This document shows positions 44,441-55,706 of a stretch of DNA of 64,000 nt, one piece after another (the first letter of the stretch is position 1; each line of letters opens with the position of its first letter). The stretch is from assembly GCF_003597395.2 (NCBI RefSeq), contig NC_133770.1, positions 86,071,478-86,135,477 on the forward strand. Direction: 5' to 3'. A model generated the notes under the pieces. The model searched no databases, was not told the origin of the DNA, and was given only the letters and a program-made list of their open reading frames with translations. The position numbers and the translations under genes were made by a program. Source of the DNA: Chelonoidis abingdonii. Taxonomy: Eukaryota; Chordata; Testudines; Testudinidae.

Positions 44441-44640
44441 AGGCAGTGTATCCTACTGGAGAGAGCATTGGACTGGGAATCAGGAGACATGGATTCTATT
44501 CTTGACATTGTGCAAGTCATTCCCACACTCTGAGCCATGTAAAGTGGGGTGAATGATACCTACTTCCTTTGTAAAATGCTTTGTGAGCTGAAAGGTGCTA
44601 TATCAGAGCTAGGTGCTATTACTATTTTATTACATTTCCC
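44441..44640 (+). repeat. MIR-like SINE
   Basis: AGAGAGCATTGGACTGGGAA, CAGGAGACATGGATTCTATT, TGTGCAAGTCATT, GTGGGGTGAATGATACCTAC and GGTGCTATATCAGAG follow the MIR order from tRNA-like head to tail. Confidence 0.65.
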
Positions 44641-46296
44641 ATTTTCAGAAAAGTGTTTGTAGTTTTCTGTTTTGAAGGAAACATAATTTAGCTACTGGTA
44701 TACAGCAACGCTCATGTTATGCAGTTAAGTCAGGTTGCACTCAGCCTCTATATGGGTGCATGAAAGGAGCAAAGGATCCCCACCACCACCACATCAGAAC
44801 CAGACACAACTGCTGTCCATAAACTCTCCTGAGTGCAGTGACTGCTCCTACAGCCGGTTTAAAAAAAAAATCAGAAGAAAAACACTGTAAAATAATTGTG
44901 ATTTCCCCATTTTTTAATCCTCAAAATGTGAAATTGAGGGAAAATGTTAAGATTTTCCAAATTAGCTCTATTGCTGATCACAAACATGGGAAACAATATT
45001 CATGACAAAAAATCATGATTTTTTTGGTCAAAATTTTGAATTGCAAAAAATTTCAACCAATTCTACTTTGCTAATAGTTCTAGTCACCCCAAAACAAGGG
45101 AAGGAGGAGCAAGAATCATACTCAGAGGGAAATTAATGTTGCACACCCCTACAAAGGTAACAGTGGCTGTGTTCACCAGGATCTGCAGGAAGCTTTGCCA
45201 CTGCTTGAGGCTTGATGCCCCTGGGAGCTCCCACTGGTACGTTTTCCTTGTGCAGGGTTGTGACTTCCTGCCATAAATGAGACCTAAATGTACAAAGCAT
45301 TCCAGATATGAACAAGCCATTGGCATCATCCCACTACCTTGAAGTTAATGGGACTTCTGCCATTGACTTAGAGGGAGCAAGACTTGGGGCTTATAATTGT
45401 TGTCATGCATGCACACACAACTCTGCTGTAGCAGCAGGAAAGAATCCTGTGCTGTGTGTGTCAAATGCCTGGTGAAACAGTGTAGTTGGTTTCTGTGAAG
45501 ATTGCATTGAGATGCTCCAGTTCTAGCCAAAAACAGGACAGGACAAGGGCAGAGTGCTAGACTTAACTTTTATTTCTCCCCTGCTCTCATTGGATTGTGC
45601 TACAGCAATAATGCTACTTCCATGAACTGTGGGTTTTTGATGTGCTCATTTTTTCTCTCTTTTTCTATTAAGTTTTTTTTTAATGGAAACAAGAGACAAA
45701 CAAGTGGCATGAGAGCCACTGTAGCAACTCTTTAAAGCCCCAGTTTAGCCAAGTACTTGAACACGTATTTAAGTACTTGCCTGAATTAGGGCCTAAATCG
45801 GTTATAGATCATAGAATGCCTTTCTATATTATGGTTTGTGAGCTCTATTCAGATACTTTCTTAGAATGTGGCTTATTAACCTAAATAAAACCAATAGACT
45901 GACACGTGGTGCCATTCTGGTTTGTCAAGCAACTATGTAGGCCATCATTTTTCAACTTGAGACCTCAAAGTTAGGCATCTAAATTCATAATTAGGTGCCT
46001 AAACATCCATGTTTAGCACCTAAATCTCGTGAGATTGTACTTTTTTAATGCTAAACTTCTTAGAGCAGAGACCATTCCTGTGCCTGTATGCCAGCTAGCA
46101 TAAATGGCCTCAGGTACTCTCAGATTATAAATATTTAGTGCTATTAACAAATAAATATGTAGCCTGATTTTCAGTAGCGCTGAGCACCCTTAGCTCCTAT
46201 TGACTTCAGTGAGACTATTTATCAGGAGTATGCATCTCCTGAGCAAGGGTCTGAAGGATCAGATACTTTATTGCTGGTTAGAAGTTCCCACAATAA
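44641..46296. other. Intergenic stretch
   Basis: No gene recognised. An old repeat trace lies at about 45965-46075 (TTAGGCATCTAAATTCATAA and its mirrored form). Confidence 0.35.
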
Positions 46297-46495
46297 AGAG
46301 AGACAAGGCAGGTGAGGTAATATATTTTATTGGACCAATTTCTGTTGGTGAGACAGACAAGCTTTCGAGCTTACACCGAGCTGTTCTTCAAGTCTGAGAA
46401 AGGTACTCAGAGTATCACAGTTAAATATAAGATAGAACGGGTTGTTTAGCATAAAGCAGTTAACATATTTCAAGGGACCACTACTATAGTTTAAT
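46297..46495 (+). repeat. Penelope-like fragment
   Basis: GAGACAAGGCAGGTGAGGTA, TTTTATTGGACCAATTTCTG, GCTTTCGAGCTTACACCGAG and GGTTGTTTAGCATAAAGCAG give the longest forward copy of this family in the window. Confidence 0.6.
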
Positions 46496-48286
46496 TACAG
46501 GATATAAATGTGGTAATATTAGTGTTGATAGCCAAGAGGATTCAGTGTCTTTCAAATGAAATGTTTTGACAATGATCTTGGTATCCACCTCTAGTGGTCA
46601 TCAGATTGAAACTCCGGCTGTCCTAGTACTTTAAACAAAAAAAAAAAGGAGAGAGAGGATAAATTCAGTCCCCTGGACCGTATTCCCACTCCCAACAGTC
46701 ATGCAAAAATGTTTACAGGACCAGGTCCACCATTAAAACATAAGTTTAAATTTCAGACACAAGCATCTCCTACTACATGCATAGGCTTCAATACTGTATA
46801 GCCCAGTCACAATCAAGCTCACCTGATCCAAGTGCTCCTGTATAGAAACTTATATTTTGCAAGATCTAAAAAAAAAAACTAGTGGTGTGTCACATCCAAG
46901 CATGTGTATAATTATTGCTGTTCGCATGCCTGCCCTATTTGCCTAGCCACTCCCTGTTTACAAACCATGTATTTGTAAAGGCTTGAGAGACCTTGTCCAT
47001 GAAAGGTGCCATGGAAATGTAGAATTCTCATCTTGTTCATTCAAATGGAACTCCATATTTTCAGAAGAATGTACCAAAAGCATTCAGCAGGTATGGCGAG
47101 GAGCCTGCATTTCTGCAGATCCTCATCCAGACCATTTGTCACAATCCAAGTATTCAACAAGGATTTTAAATCAGCACTCTCTTCCCCACCCCTTCTTTTT
47201 CTGCCCAGGATAGGTCTGCCTATGACTATAAATATTTGTATTGGACAAATATTTCAGTGGATTTATAACACCTAAATTGATAGTTTCTATGTAATTAATT
47301 TAGGTGTCTGTTCAGCTGCTGATTCATGTGCATAAGTTCAATTAGCATTAATGGCAGTTATGCATGCTTGTCGAGGGCAAAATACACCCTGTAATAATGT
47401 AACATGGAATGTTATATAATTACTGCTGTAATTACATCATGCACACACATCACTTCTACTTTGCCTCGCTAACAGCCCTTCAAATGGAGCTGCTAACCAC
47501 CAATTACACTACACTACAATGCAGAGGTGACCATTCGTTTTTTGTCTCGGTGCCCATCCACTGAGGATATACATAAGTAAATTAGTAACCAGCGGTCAGC
47601 AATTTGTAAAGCTACAAGTCTCTTATTCTAGGTGATATTGTGAGTCAGAGACAATCAGAAAAAGCAGACCTCAGCAGAACTGCATATCATCCCTCCTTTT
47701 GTTAGTTTTATTTTATTAAAATCCAAGCAAGCAGATTACCAACACCTTTAGCTTCCTGATCAAAAGAGATTCGAACATGTATAAAGGGCACTTTTCAAGA
47801 AAATACTAAAAATAGCTATATTGGGACGATTGTGTATGTATATGTCTTTCTGTGTGTGTATATATGCCATTGTGCTATACTCCCTTTAGAAGGAAAAGTT
47901 TACCTTGTGCACTGTTGTGGATTACTGTAATCTGAAGAAACCGAGAAAGATGAATTCTTTCTAAATATCCAAATACACGGACTGGATAAATGTCATCTCA
48001 GGGCGTGATGTACATATAAAATTTCTAGCCATCATGAAAGATTGTTTCTTGGAGCAGCTAGTCCTGGAACAGACAAGGGAAGACACAGTTCACAAGTCCT
48101 AACTGGAGCACACGATCTGGTCCAAGAACCACTCAGTAATAGTGACACAACAGTGACTGTACTGTAGTTAAATTTAAACATCCTTGTATGGGGGATAATA
48201 CCAAAAAACCCACCTCAGTAATATTTAACTTTGAAAAGGAGAAATACATAAAAATGAGGATGCGTGTTAGAAATTAGAAGGAGCTG
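46496..48286. other. Intergenic stretch
   Basis: AT-rich, no gene or clear repeat edge. Short A runs at 46635-46646 and 46868-46878. Confidence 0.4.
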
Positions 48287-48800
48287 TGTTGTGGGGTGTT
48301 CACCCCACACTTCCCCTGAAGATGTTAATATAAGCTATGAAGGGAGCCAATTGACCAGAGAGGCCACAGCTGAGGGGAATCAGGTGGCTTAAGTGATCCC
48401 TTGACTGAATGAGGGAGCGGAGGAGGAACAAGCTGGGTTTATAAAAGCAGGAAGCTGATAGCAGAGAAGAGGTTGCAGGGAAGTAGTCTGCAGTTACTCC
48501 CTGGGAGAAAAGAGTTTGAGCTGGCAAACCCAGAAAGGGGTGGAGATCCACAAAGGTAAGAAAGGCTCAGGGGACAACCAGGATGGCATGGGATAGTACA
48601 GACCTTGAGTGCTAAAGAGAGGGCCCCTGCACTGAAACCCAGAGTAAAGGGTGGGCCCAGAATCCCCTACCAACCACTGGGGAAGTGGCACAGACCAGGC
48701 AGAGGAGAGCGGACTACAAAATCTAATAGTAAATTTTTTTTTAAAGTACATCACAAGCAGGAAGTCCACCAAACAGGCAGTGGGGCCACCAGCTGGCCAA
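48287..48800 (+). mobile_element. Older gypsy-type LTR fragment
   Basis: Starts TGTTGTGGGGTGTTCACCCC. It has a TATA-like TTTATAAAAGCAGG (about 48439) and the block CCCCTGCACTGAAACCCAGA then GTAAAGGGTGGGCCCAG. That block parallels the Gmr1-like LTR at 50413 and the piece at 28082. The right end merges with CR1 sequence and is approximate. Confidence 0.5.
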
Positions 48801-48804
48801 GGTG

Positions 48805-50412
48805 TTAAAAGAGCACTCGAGGGAGACAACAAGGCCGTTCAACAGAGAAGCTAAATGAAGAGGATGTGGGGGGAGATACATCAGAGCTATCCCTTTGGGG
48901 CAACAAATTTTAGTCCTGTCCCAAACTGATATGTCAATAGAGGAGGTTTTAGAACCGATTGATGAATTAAACAGAAATAAGCCACCAGGACAAGGTGGTA
49001 TTCACCGAAGAGTTCTGAGGAATGCAAATATGAAACTGCAGAACTACTAAGAGTGATATGTAACATATCACTGACACAAACCTCTGTATCAGATGACTGG
49101 AATGTAGCTAATGTAACACCAATTTTTTTTTAATGGCTCCAGACAAGATCTTGGCAGTTACAGGCCAGTGATCCTAATTTCAACACCGGGCAAGTTGGTA
49201 GAAACTATAGTAAAGAACAGAACTATCAGACATCTAGATAAACATGGTTTGTTCATGAAGTGTTAACACGGCTTTTGTAAAGGGAAGTCTTTGAGGGTGT
49301 CAATAAGCACATGGATAAGGGTGATCCAGTCAATACAGTGTACTTGGATTTGATAAGGGTGATCACTAATGGCTGTCAAAGAAACTAACAATGGATAAGA
49401 AGGAAGAACCTCTCGTGGATCAGTCATTGGTTAAAAGATAAGAAACAAGAGGGTAGGAATAAATGGTCAGTTATCATAATGAAGAGAGGTAAACAGTGGG
49501 GTCCTTCAAGGATCTGTACTGGGACCTGTGCTGTTCAACATAGTTATTAATGATCTGGAAAAGGGAGTGAACAGTGAAGTGCCAGCATTTGCAGATGATA
49601 CAAAATAACTCAAAATACTGAAGTCTAAACTTGACTGCAAAGAGTTACAGGCAGTAGCATTGAAATAATTTTTATAGTGGGGATGCTGAGAACCATTGAA
49701 CCAAACTGTAAACCCTGTATATGATGGAATCCACTGCAAGGCAGGAGGTCCTGCCACACCCCCCAGCACTCCCTAATTCCAGCACCCCTGGTTACAGAGG
49801 GAACTCAGAGTGGTGTGACTGGGCAACAAAATGGCAAAAGAAATTCAACAGTGATAAGTGCAAAGTAATGCCCGTTGGAAAAAACCCAACTATCTATCTA
49901 TATCTATAGTGATGGGTTCTGAATTAGCTGTTAATGTGTAGCAATGGTCAAAAAGGCTAACAGTATATTAGGAAAGAGTTAGAAAATATCACGCCACTGT
50001 ATAAATCCATGGTGTGACCCACATCTTGAATACTGTCAAGTTTTGGTTGCCTCATCTCGAAAAGGGTACAGTGGAACGGAAAAGGTTCAGAAAAGGACAA
50101 CAAAGATTATCAGGAATATGGAACAACTTCCGTATGAGGAGAGACTAAAAACATTAGGGTTGCTCAGCATAGAAAAGAGACGACCAAGGGGGGAACACAA
50201 TAGAGGTCTGTAAAATCAGGAGTGGTATGGAAAATCTGCATACAGGCGTGCTATTTACCCTTTTCCACGCTACAAAAACCAGGGGTCACCCGATGAAATT
50301 AATGGACATCAAGTTTAATACAAACAAGAGGAAGTACTTTTTCATGCAATACACAATTAACCTGTGAAACTAGTTGCCATGGGAGGTAGTGAATGGCCAA
50401 AAGTATAACTGG
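48805..50412 (+). mobile_element. CR1 LINE, 5' part (decayed ORF2), split by a gypsy insertion
   Basis: Non-LTR retrotransposon remnant. Broken frames keep reverse transcriptase traces: SYRPVILISTPGKLVE near 49159, a QGS-type motif near 49510 and FADDTK near 49587, which retains the catalytic Asp pair. It continues to WATKWQKKFNSDKCKVMPVG near 49827 and the C-terminal region near 50000-50400. Many stops and frameshifts. The element breaks at 50412, and its 3' part resumes at 55707. Confidence 0.82.
50409..50412 (+). repeat. Target-site duplication CTGG, left copy
   Basis: CTGG precedes the element and is repeated after it (55707-55710). The uninterrupted CR1 sequence would have a single CTGG between TATAA and GTTCAAAA. 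Confidence 0.88.
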
Positions 50413-50927
50413 TGTGATACAGCATGGCCAGAAGGCAGCATAAGAGTGTTAGCAGGGGGCCTTATTCCCTGCCAAGGGAGGAAGGTTTGCTTTAGATTAA
50501 CTAGAACAGCTGTGGCCAGAAAAGGTGGATTGGAGCAGAGTGCAGATTGCAGAGAGAAGAGTTTGTCCAGAGAGAAATAGAGGTTTGGAGGAGTGCTGCG
50601 GTGGATTGGGAAGCCAACAGAAACCCTAGGTAAGGGCACCAGGCTTGTATAGAAGAGAGGCGAGAAGCCTTCACAAGCTGACGGGTATGAGAGGGAAGTT
50701 ACCCGGGGAAGAAACGCTAGTCAAGTGGTTCACCACAACCCCAGGGCCCCTGGGTTGGGACCTGGAGTAGAGGGCGGGCCCAGGTCCCTCCCTCTCCACT
50801 CCCTCCTCCAAGGACACTAGGGAGTGATTGAAGAACTGGTTCAGAGGCAAGCAATATCGCCCTGAACCTACCCCAGAGAAGAGAAAGCGCGAGAAACCCA
50901 GCGAACAAGTACCGGCAATTTGCCACA
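50413..50927 (+). repeat. Gmr1-like 5' LTR (515 bp)
   Basis: Begins TGTGATACAGCATGGCCAGA and ends CAATTTGCCACA. It contains about 265 bp (roughly 50482-50746) that are missing from the 3' LTR. Confidence 0.9.
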
Positions 50928-50929
50928 CG

Positions 50930-50945
50930 TGGTGTCAGGGTGGGA
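50930..50945 (+). promoter_or_regulatory. Primer-binding site candidate
   Basis: TGGTGTCAGGGTGGGA starts two bases after the 5' LTR, the expected place and TGG start for priming by a tRNA 3' end. The tRNA species is not identified. Confidence 0.6.
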
Positions 50946-50997
50946 TCTGCGCGCTGGGACATAGTCCAGGGGGAGACATAACCCTCCCACCCTTAAG

Positions 50998-51990
50998 ATG
51001 ACGACGTGGTCAAGGCCCTTATACATGCCACCGCGGTCCCAGCAGGAGGCTACCAGGGTCCAGGCAACCGCCCAACAAGAGGCGACTAGATTGCAGCAAG
51101 AGACTAATCAGCTGCTGCTGAGTCAGGCTGCTCAGGACCACGAGCCCTGCTGAGAGACCTAATAAGCCAGATGAAGACCCTTATGGAACAGAAAAGTCAC
51201 CACGGGGGAAGGGACCCGGACCATACGGGCTAAGCCATTACTTACAAAAATGACCAGGAGAGGATGATGTGGAAAGCATACCTCCTGGCTTTTGAGAGAA
51301 CAGCCCTGCGGGGAGGCCTGGCCCCGAGAACAATGGTCTGGTATCCTTTGCCCCATTCCTATGTGGGGAAGCCCAGAAGGTCTATTACGATATGTCTGCA
51401 GAAGCTGCAGCAAAACTATTCCCAGCTAAAGGCAGAGATCCTGGCCAGTGTTTCGGAGTGACAAACGCACTACGAGCCCAGAGGGTTCCATGAATGGCGA
51501 TATATGAGAGGACAAGACACCCCGAACGCAGTTGTTTGACTTGATCCACCTGACCCGGAAATGGCTGCGCCCTGAAGCCCATAGCTCTGAGGAGATGATG
51601 GAGGTACTTAATATTGGACCGTATATGCGGGGGTTACCACCAGACTCAGACTTGAGTGGGTCAGAATGACCCCTCTACCTATGATGAGTTGGTCTCCTCG
51701 TGGAAAGACAACTGGCAGCCCAGCGAACTGTTCCAGACTCCAAGCGGGGAGACCAACGGCAACCCAGGAAGACAACCCCAAACCCAAGGCCCCGGACTGT
51801 CGAGAACTCTAGAAGAAACTATAACCGGGAGGAACGACATGAGGAATGGCTCGAGGCCAGAAAGGGACTGGGGGTTTGGGAAGAGTGGTGGGGGGCCGGC
51901 CAACTAGCCCCAGGCAGGGGTGATAACCGGAATGAGGGGACGGTGTTATGAATGTGGGGAATTGGGGGCATATAGCAGCCCAATGTCCCA
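50998..51990 (+). pseudogene. Gmr1-like gag with SCAN-like segment, broken
   Basis: Capsid-type protein of the retrotransposon. A possible start ATG is at 50998, followed by a Gln-rich helical stretch (ATRVQATAQQEATRLQQ). The capsid part reads in different frames. A segment with [18 protein letters not shown] then YMRGLPPDS (about 51555-51645) resembles the SCAN domain, which is known to derive from Gmr1-like gag. A CCHC zinc knuckle near 51948-51985 starts CYECGELG, but its His and last Cys fall in another frame. Several stops and frameshifts; no complete protein. Confidence 0.8.
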
Positions 51991-52094
51991 AACAAGGAGT
52001 GCCTATCAGTGTAATCTGGGGAAGTTATGGGGAGCAATGTGGCCTGATCAAGCTGGTAGGGTTACATTGACCTCACATGGCATTTACCAGACCA

Positions 52095-52200
52095 GTAAAA
52101 ATGAATGGTATAAAAACCATAGCATTAATAGATTCGGGGAGTGCTGTCACAGTTTGGTCTCGGGAAAGTTGGTGGGAACAGACCAACTAACTCGGGCCAA
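52095..52200 (+). pseudogene. Gmr1-like aspartic protease remnant
   Basis: The motif ALIDSGSAV, with the catalytic Asp codon at 52131-52133, is the retropepsin active-site signature, placed after gag. The frame ends soon after and the rest of the domain is decayed. The stretch 52200-52800 is degenerate, with no clear domain. Confidence 0.7.
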
Positions 52201-52809
52201 AAGCACAGGGTAACATGCGTACATGCACCGTGAATTTTTACCCTACAATTCCAGTACGGATTGAAATCCAGGGGAATACCACCAGAGTTTCTGCAGGAGT
52301 AGAGTCCCCAGCTCCCTTATCCTGTTTTGATTGGAGAGATTCCCTGGGTTTGAGAACTTACTGACCCGATAGAGCAGAGGGGTAGCAACCCCCAGGTTGA
52401 GACAGAGGCAACTAAAGATAGCCTCGCCCAATGTTTGCTGAATTTGCTCCAGAATTGTTCTCATGCCCCTGAAAACCCCGCAGGGCTAGGCGAGAACGAA
52501 GGGCGGTAAAAAGTTAGGGACCAGGATTCTGGCAGCTAAATCAAAAGACTTCCCTTGTGGGTAGGCGAACCCGCCAGGAGACAAGGAGAAGGTTCGGGTC
52601 ACGGAGGACTCAGAGGAGTTCCTGGCCCAAGTGGGAGCACCCCAGGGGAAGAGTTGAAATAGGCCCCTGGAATTAGGTCAGTTCAGCACTGCCGTGAGAC
52701 CTTTGGCAGGACAGGCCGAAGATCCATTATATGCCGAACGTGAGGGAGGAGGTAGTGGAAGTAAATGGAAGTGCCTGTAGAAGGAAAAGTCAAAGGCCCA
52801 AGGCCATAT

Positions 52810-54021
52810 TACGTTGCTCAAACGTGATCTGTTGTACAGAATAGAGCAAATACGAGGGGAAGAAGTAGAGCAACTCCTAGTCCCACGGAAACACATAAGG
52901 GCCGTACTAGAGTTAGCTCACAGTCATTTATTTGGGGGACATCTAGGGTAGACAAGACGCTGGATAGAATACTAAGAAGGTTTATTTGGCCAGGAATACG
53001 AGCAGAAAGTCCAGCGTTATTGTGCCTCCTGCCCTGAATGCCAGCTGCATAGCCCCCGACCTTCACTTGCGGGGCCCACTAGTACTTTACCTATTATTTC
53101 ATGTCCCGTTCGAGAGGATAGCTATGGACATAGTGGGCCCACTAGAAAAGTCGGCACGGGGCCACCGAAACGTACTAGTCATCCTTGACTATTGCCACAC
53201 GATATCCAGAGGCCATCCCTTTAAGAACCCCCACGTCTAAGCAATAGCTAAGAACTACTACAGGTTTTCGCCAGAGTGGGCATCCTAAGGAGATCCTGAC
53301 AGACCAGGGAACCCCGTTTACGTCAAAACTAATGAAAGACTTATGTGCCCTGCTCCGTATACAAGCCATTCGGACCTCGTCTACCATCCCACAACAGACG
53401 GACTAGTCGAAAGATTCAATCGAACCCTCAAAAGTATGATCCGGAAGGTGGTAGCACAGGATGGAAGGACTGGGACACTCTTTTGCCGTATCTAATGTTC
53501 GCTATACCGGGAACGTTCCCCAGCGTCCACAAAGGTTTTCTCCCTTTGAACTCTTATATGGACCCCACCCACGCGGATATTGGATATCGCCAAGGAGGAT
53601 TGGGAGAACAACCCAACCCAGGAAAGAATATTATTGCAGCATGTTTGACACAGATGCGAGAGCGGATAACTCGAGTAACCCCGATAGTACGGGAGCATTT
53701 AGAAAAAAGCACAAGAGGCACAGCGGACATACTACAACCGTCGGGCGAAAATGCGAAAGATTTCAGCCGGGGGAACGGGTGATGGTGTTAGTGCCGACCA
53801 CAGAAAGCAAACTCCTAGCCAGTTGGCACGGACCATATGAGATAGTGGAAGCCATTGGAGAAGTGAATTATAGGGTTAGACAACCAGACCGCCGGAAGCC
53901 AGAGCAAATATACCACATCAACTTACTGAAGCCCTGGCATGACAGAGAGAACGTGTTCTGGTCACTCGAGAGCTCTACCTCAGGCAGACGGCCCACAGGA
54001 GCAGGTAAAGATATCTCCTGA
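52810..54021 (+). pseudogene. Gmr1-like integrase, upstream of reverse transcriptase
   Basis: DNA-joining enzyme of the element. In order: a zinc-binding region with HIRAVLELAHSHLFGGH, then CASCPECQLH (about 53021-53050); the core with the first catalytic Asp in AMDIVGPL (codon 53127-53129), the second in TDQGTPF (codon 53302-53304) and the Glu in GLVERFNRTLK (codon 53409-53411); and a C-terminal GPY-type module with SWHGPYEIVEAIGEVNYRV and HINLLKPWHD (about 53820-53945). The catalytic residues are all present but fall in different frames, so the gene is inactive. Its position before reverse transcriptase defines the element type. Confidence 0.86.
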
Positions 54022-54204
54022 CTTAACCCCAGAACAACGGATGAAGTCATTGAAATGATCCACCGGAACCAGGACGTATTTTTGTACCCAACCAGGTCGG
54101 AACGGCACTAGTCCAACATCATATTGTCACCAGCCCCGGAGAGTAAGGGTGACGATAAGGGACCCATATCGAATACCGGGTAAGCTAAAAGGGAAGAAAT
54201 TAGG

Positions 54205-54960
54205 ATGGAAGTGCGAAAGATGCTGGAACTCGGGGTCATTGAAGAATCCCACAGCCAGTGGTCCAGTCCGATCGTACTAGTCCCCAAGCCTGATGGCACC
54301 CTGAGGTTTTGTAACGACTTCCGGAAATTAAATAGAGGTATCCCACTTCGATGCCTACCGATACCATGCATTGACGAGCTGGTTGATCAGTTAGGCAAGG
54401 CCAAAATACCTAACCACCCTAGATCTGACCAAGGATATTGGCAAATACCCCTGGCCAAGGATGGCCAGGGAAAAGACTGCTTTTTCTACACCCCGATGGC
54501 CTGTTCCAGTACACTGTCCTCCCTTTCGGACTCCATGGGGCCCCTGCCACATTCCAAAGACTGATGGATAAGTTATTACGACCCCATGCCAACTATGCCG
54601 CCGCCTATCTAGACGACATAGTTATACATAGCCCTGATTGGGAGACACACCTGGACAAAGTGGAAGCAGTGCTGGACGCTTTGCGGAGGCTGGTCTCACC
54701 GCTAATCCTCTGAAATGCGTGATAGGACTAGCTGAGGCCAAATACCTCGGGCATGTCGTAGGGAGAGGTGGTGAAGCCCCAATGGAACAAGGTGGAGGCA
54801 ATACAAGATTGGCCTCGACCAATCCGCAAGAAGCAGGTCAGAGCATTTTGGGTATAGTTGGATACTATCGGAGATTCATCCCTCATTTTGCCACAAGAGC
54901 GGGGCCATTGACGGATCTGATAAAAGCTCGGGGCCCCGAGATAGTGAAGTGGACAGATGC
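54205..54960 (+). pseudogene. Gmr1-like reverse transcriptase, broken
   Basis: RNA-dependent DNA polymerase part. Visible motifs are MLELGVIEESHSQWSSPIVL, PKPDGTLRFCNDFRKLN, GYWQIPLAKDG, LPFGLHGAPATFQRLMDKLL and the catalytic YLDDIVIHS (Asp codons 54612-54617). The thumb/connection region includes AEAKYLGHVVGRG and VGYYRRFIPHFATRAGPLTD. At least two frame shifts (near 54400-54480 and near 54690) break it. Confidence 0.88.
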
Positions 54961-55440
54961 GGCGGAAGCAGCATTTGCAGATTTGCGGACAGCCCTATGC
55001 TGCCATCCGGTACTCATGGCCCCAGACTTCGAGAAGGAATTCATCCTGCAGACGGACGCCTCGGAGGTGGGACTCACGGTGCCGTCCTTTCCCAGATGGT
55101 AGGGAGGAGGAGCACCCCATCTTGTACCTCAGCCGGAAGCTCCTCCCCAGGGAACAAAATACGCTGTTGTGTTGAAAAGGAATGTCTGGCGATAAAAATG
55201 CGGCTATGGAGACTCTCCGCTACTATCTCCTGGGGCGGCGGTTTACCCTTGTGACTGATCACGCCCCGCTCCAGTGGATGCATAGGAACAAGGAAAGAAA
55301 CGCCAGAGTGACGCGGTGGTTCCTCTCTTTGCAACCTTCCATTTTGGGTCCAGCATAGGGCTGGAAGCCAACACGGCAACGCGCTGATGGCCTCTCACGC
55401 CAACACTGCCTCTCGTCCGAGTAGCCCACCCCTGGTGTTG
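54961..55440 (+). pseudogene. Gmr1-like RNase H, broken
   Basis: FEKEFILQTDASEVG (about 55030-55075) is the first catalytic Asp motif, and FTLVTDHAPLQWMHRNKERN (about 55242-55300) is a later RNase H block. The frame ends in the NAD-type motif region near 55377. Stops and a frameshift between the two blocks. Confidence 0.82.
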
Positions 55441-55456
55441 AGCAGGGGGGGGGATA
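55441..55456 (+). promoter_or_regulatory. Polypurine tract
   Basis: A G-rich tract with nine consecutive G directly before the 3' LTR TG, the expected plus-strand primer position. Confidence 0.75.
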
Positions 55457-55706
55457 TGTGATACAGCATGGCCAGAAGGCAGCATAAGAGTGTTAGCAGG
55501 GGGCCTTATTCCCTGCCAAGGGAGGGCCCCTGGGTTGGGACCTGGAGTAGAGGGCGGGCCCAGGTCCCTCCCTCTCCACTCCCCTCCTCCAAGGACACTA
55601 GGGGAATGATGAAGAACTGGTTCAGAGACAAGCAATAGCGCCCTGAACCTACCCCAGAGAAGAGAAAGCGCGAGACCCAGCAGAACAGTACCGGCAATTT
55701 GCCACA
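55457..55706 (+). repeat. Gmr1-like 3' LTR, internally deleted (250 bp)
   Basis: It has the same first about 69 bases as the 5' LTR, then jumps directly to GGCCCCTGGGTTGGGACCTG and runs to CAATTTGCCACA. About 265 bp are missing at a GG-rich junction. Confidence 0.9.

Larger units (their letters stand above)
50413..55706 (+). mobile_element. Gmr1-like gypsy LTR retrotransposon, defective
   Basis: A complete element with LTRs (50413-50927 and 55457-55706), TG...CA ends, a primer-binding site, polypurine tract and CTGG duplications. Domains in order are gag with a SCAN-like segment and zinc knuckle, protease DSG, integrase with HHCC and DDE residues and a GPY module, reverse transcriptase with YLDD, and RNase H. 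Integrase before reverse transcriptase is unusual in gypsy elements and is known for Gmr1-like ones. Frames are broken at many points, so it is non-autonomous. LTRs differ at roughly 3-4 percent in shared parts by eye. It sits inside a CR1. Confidence 0.9.
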
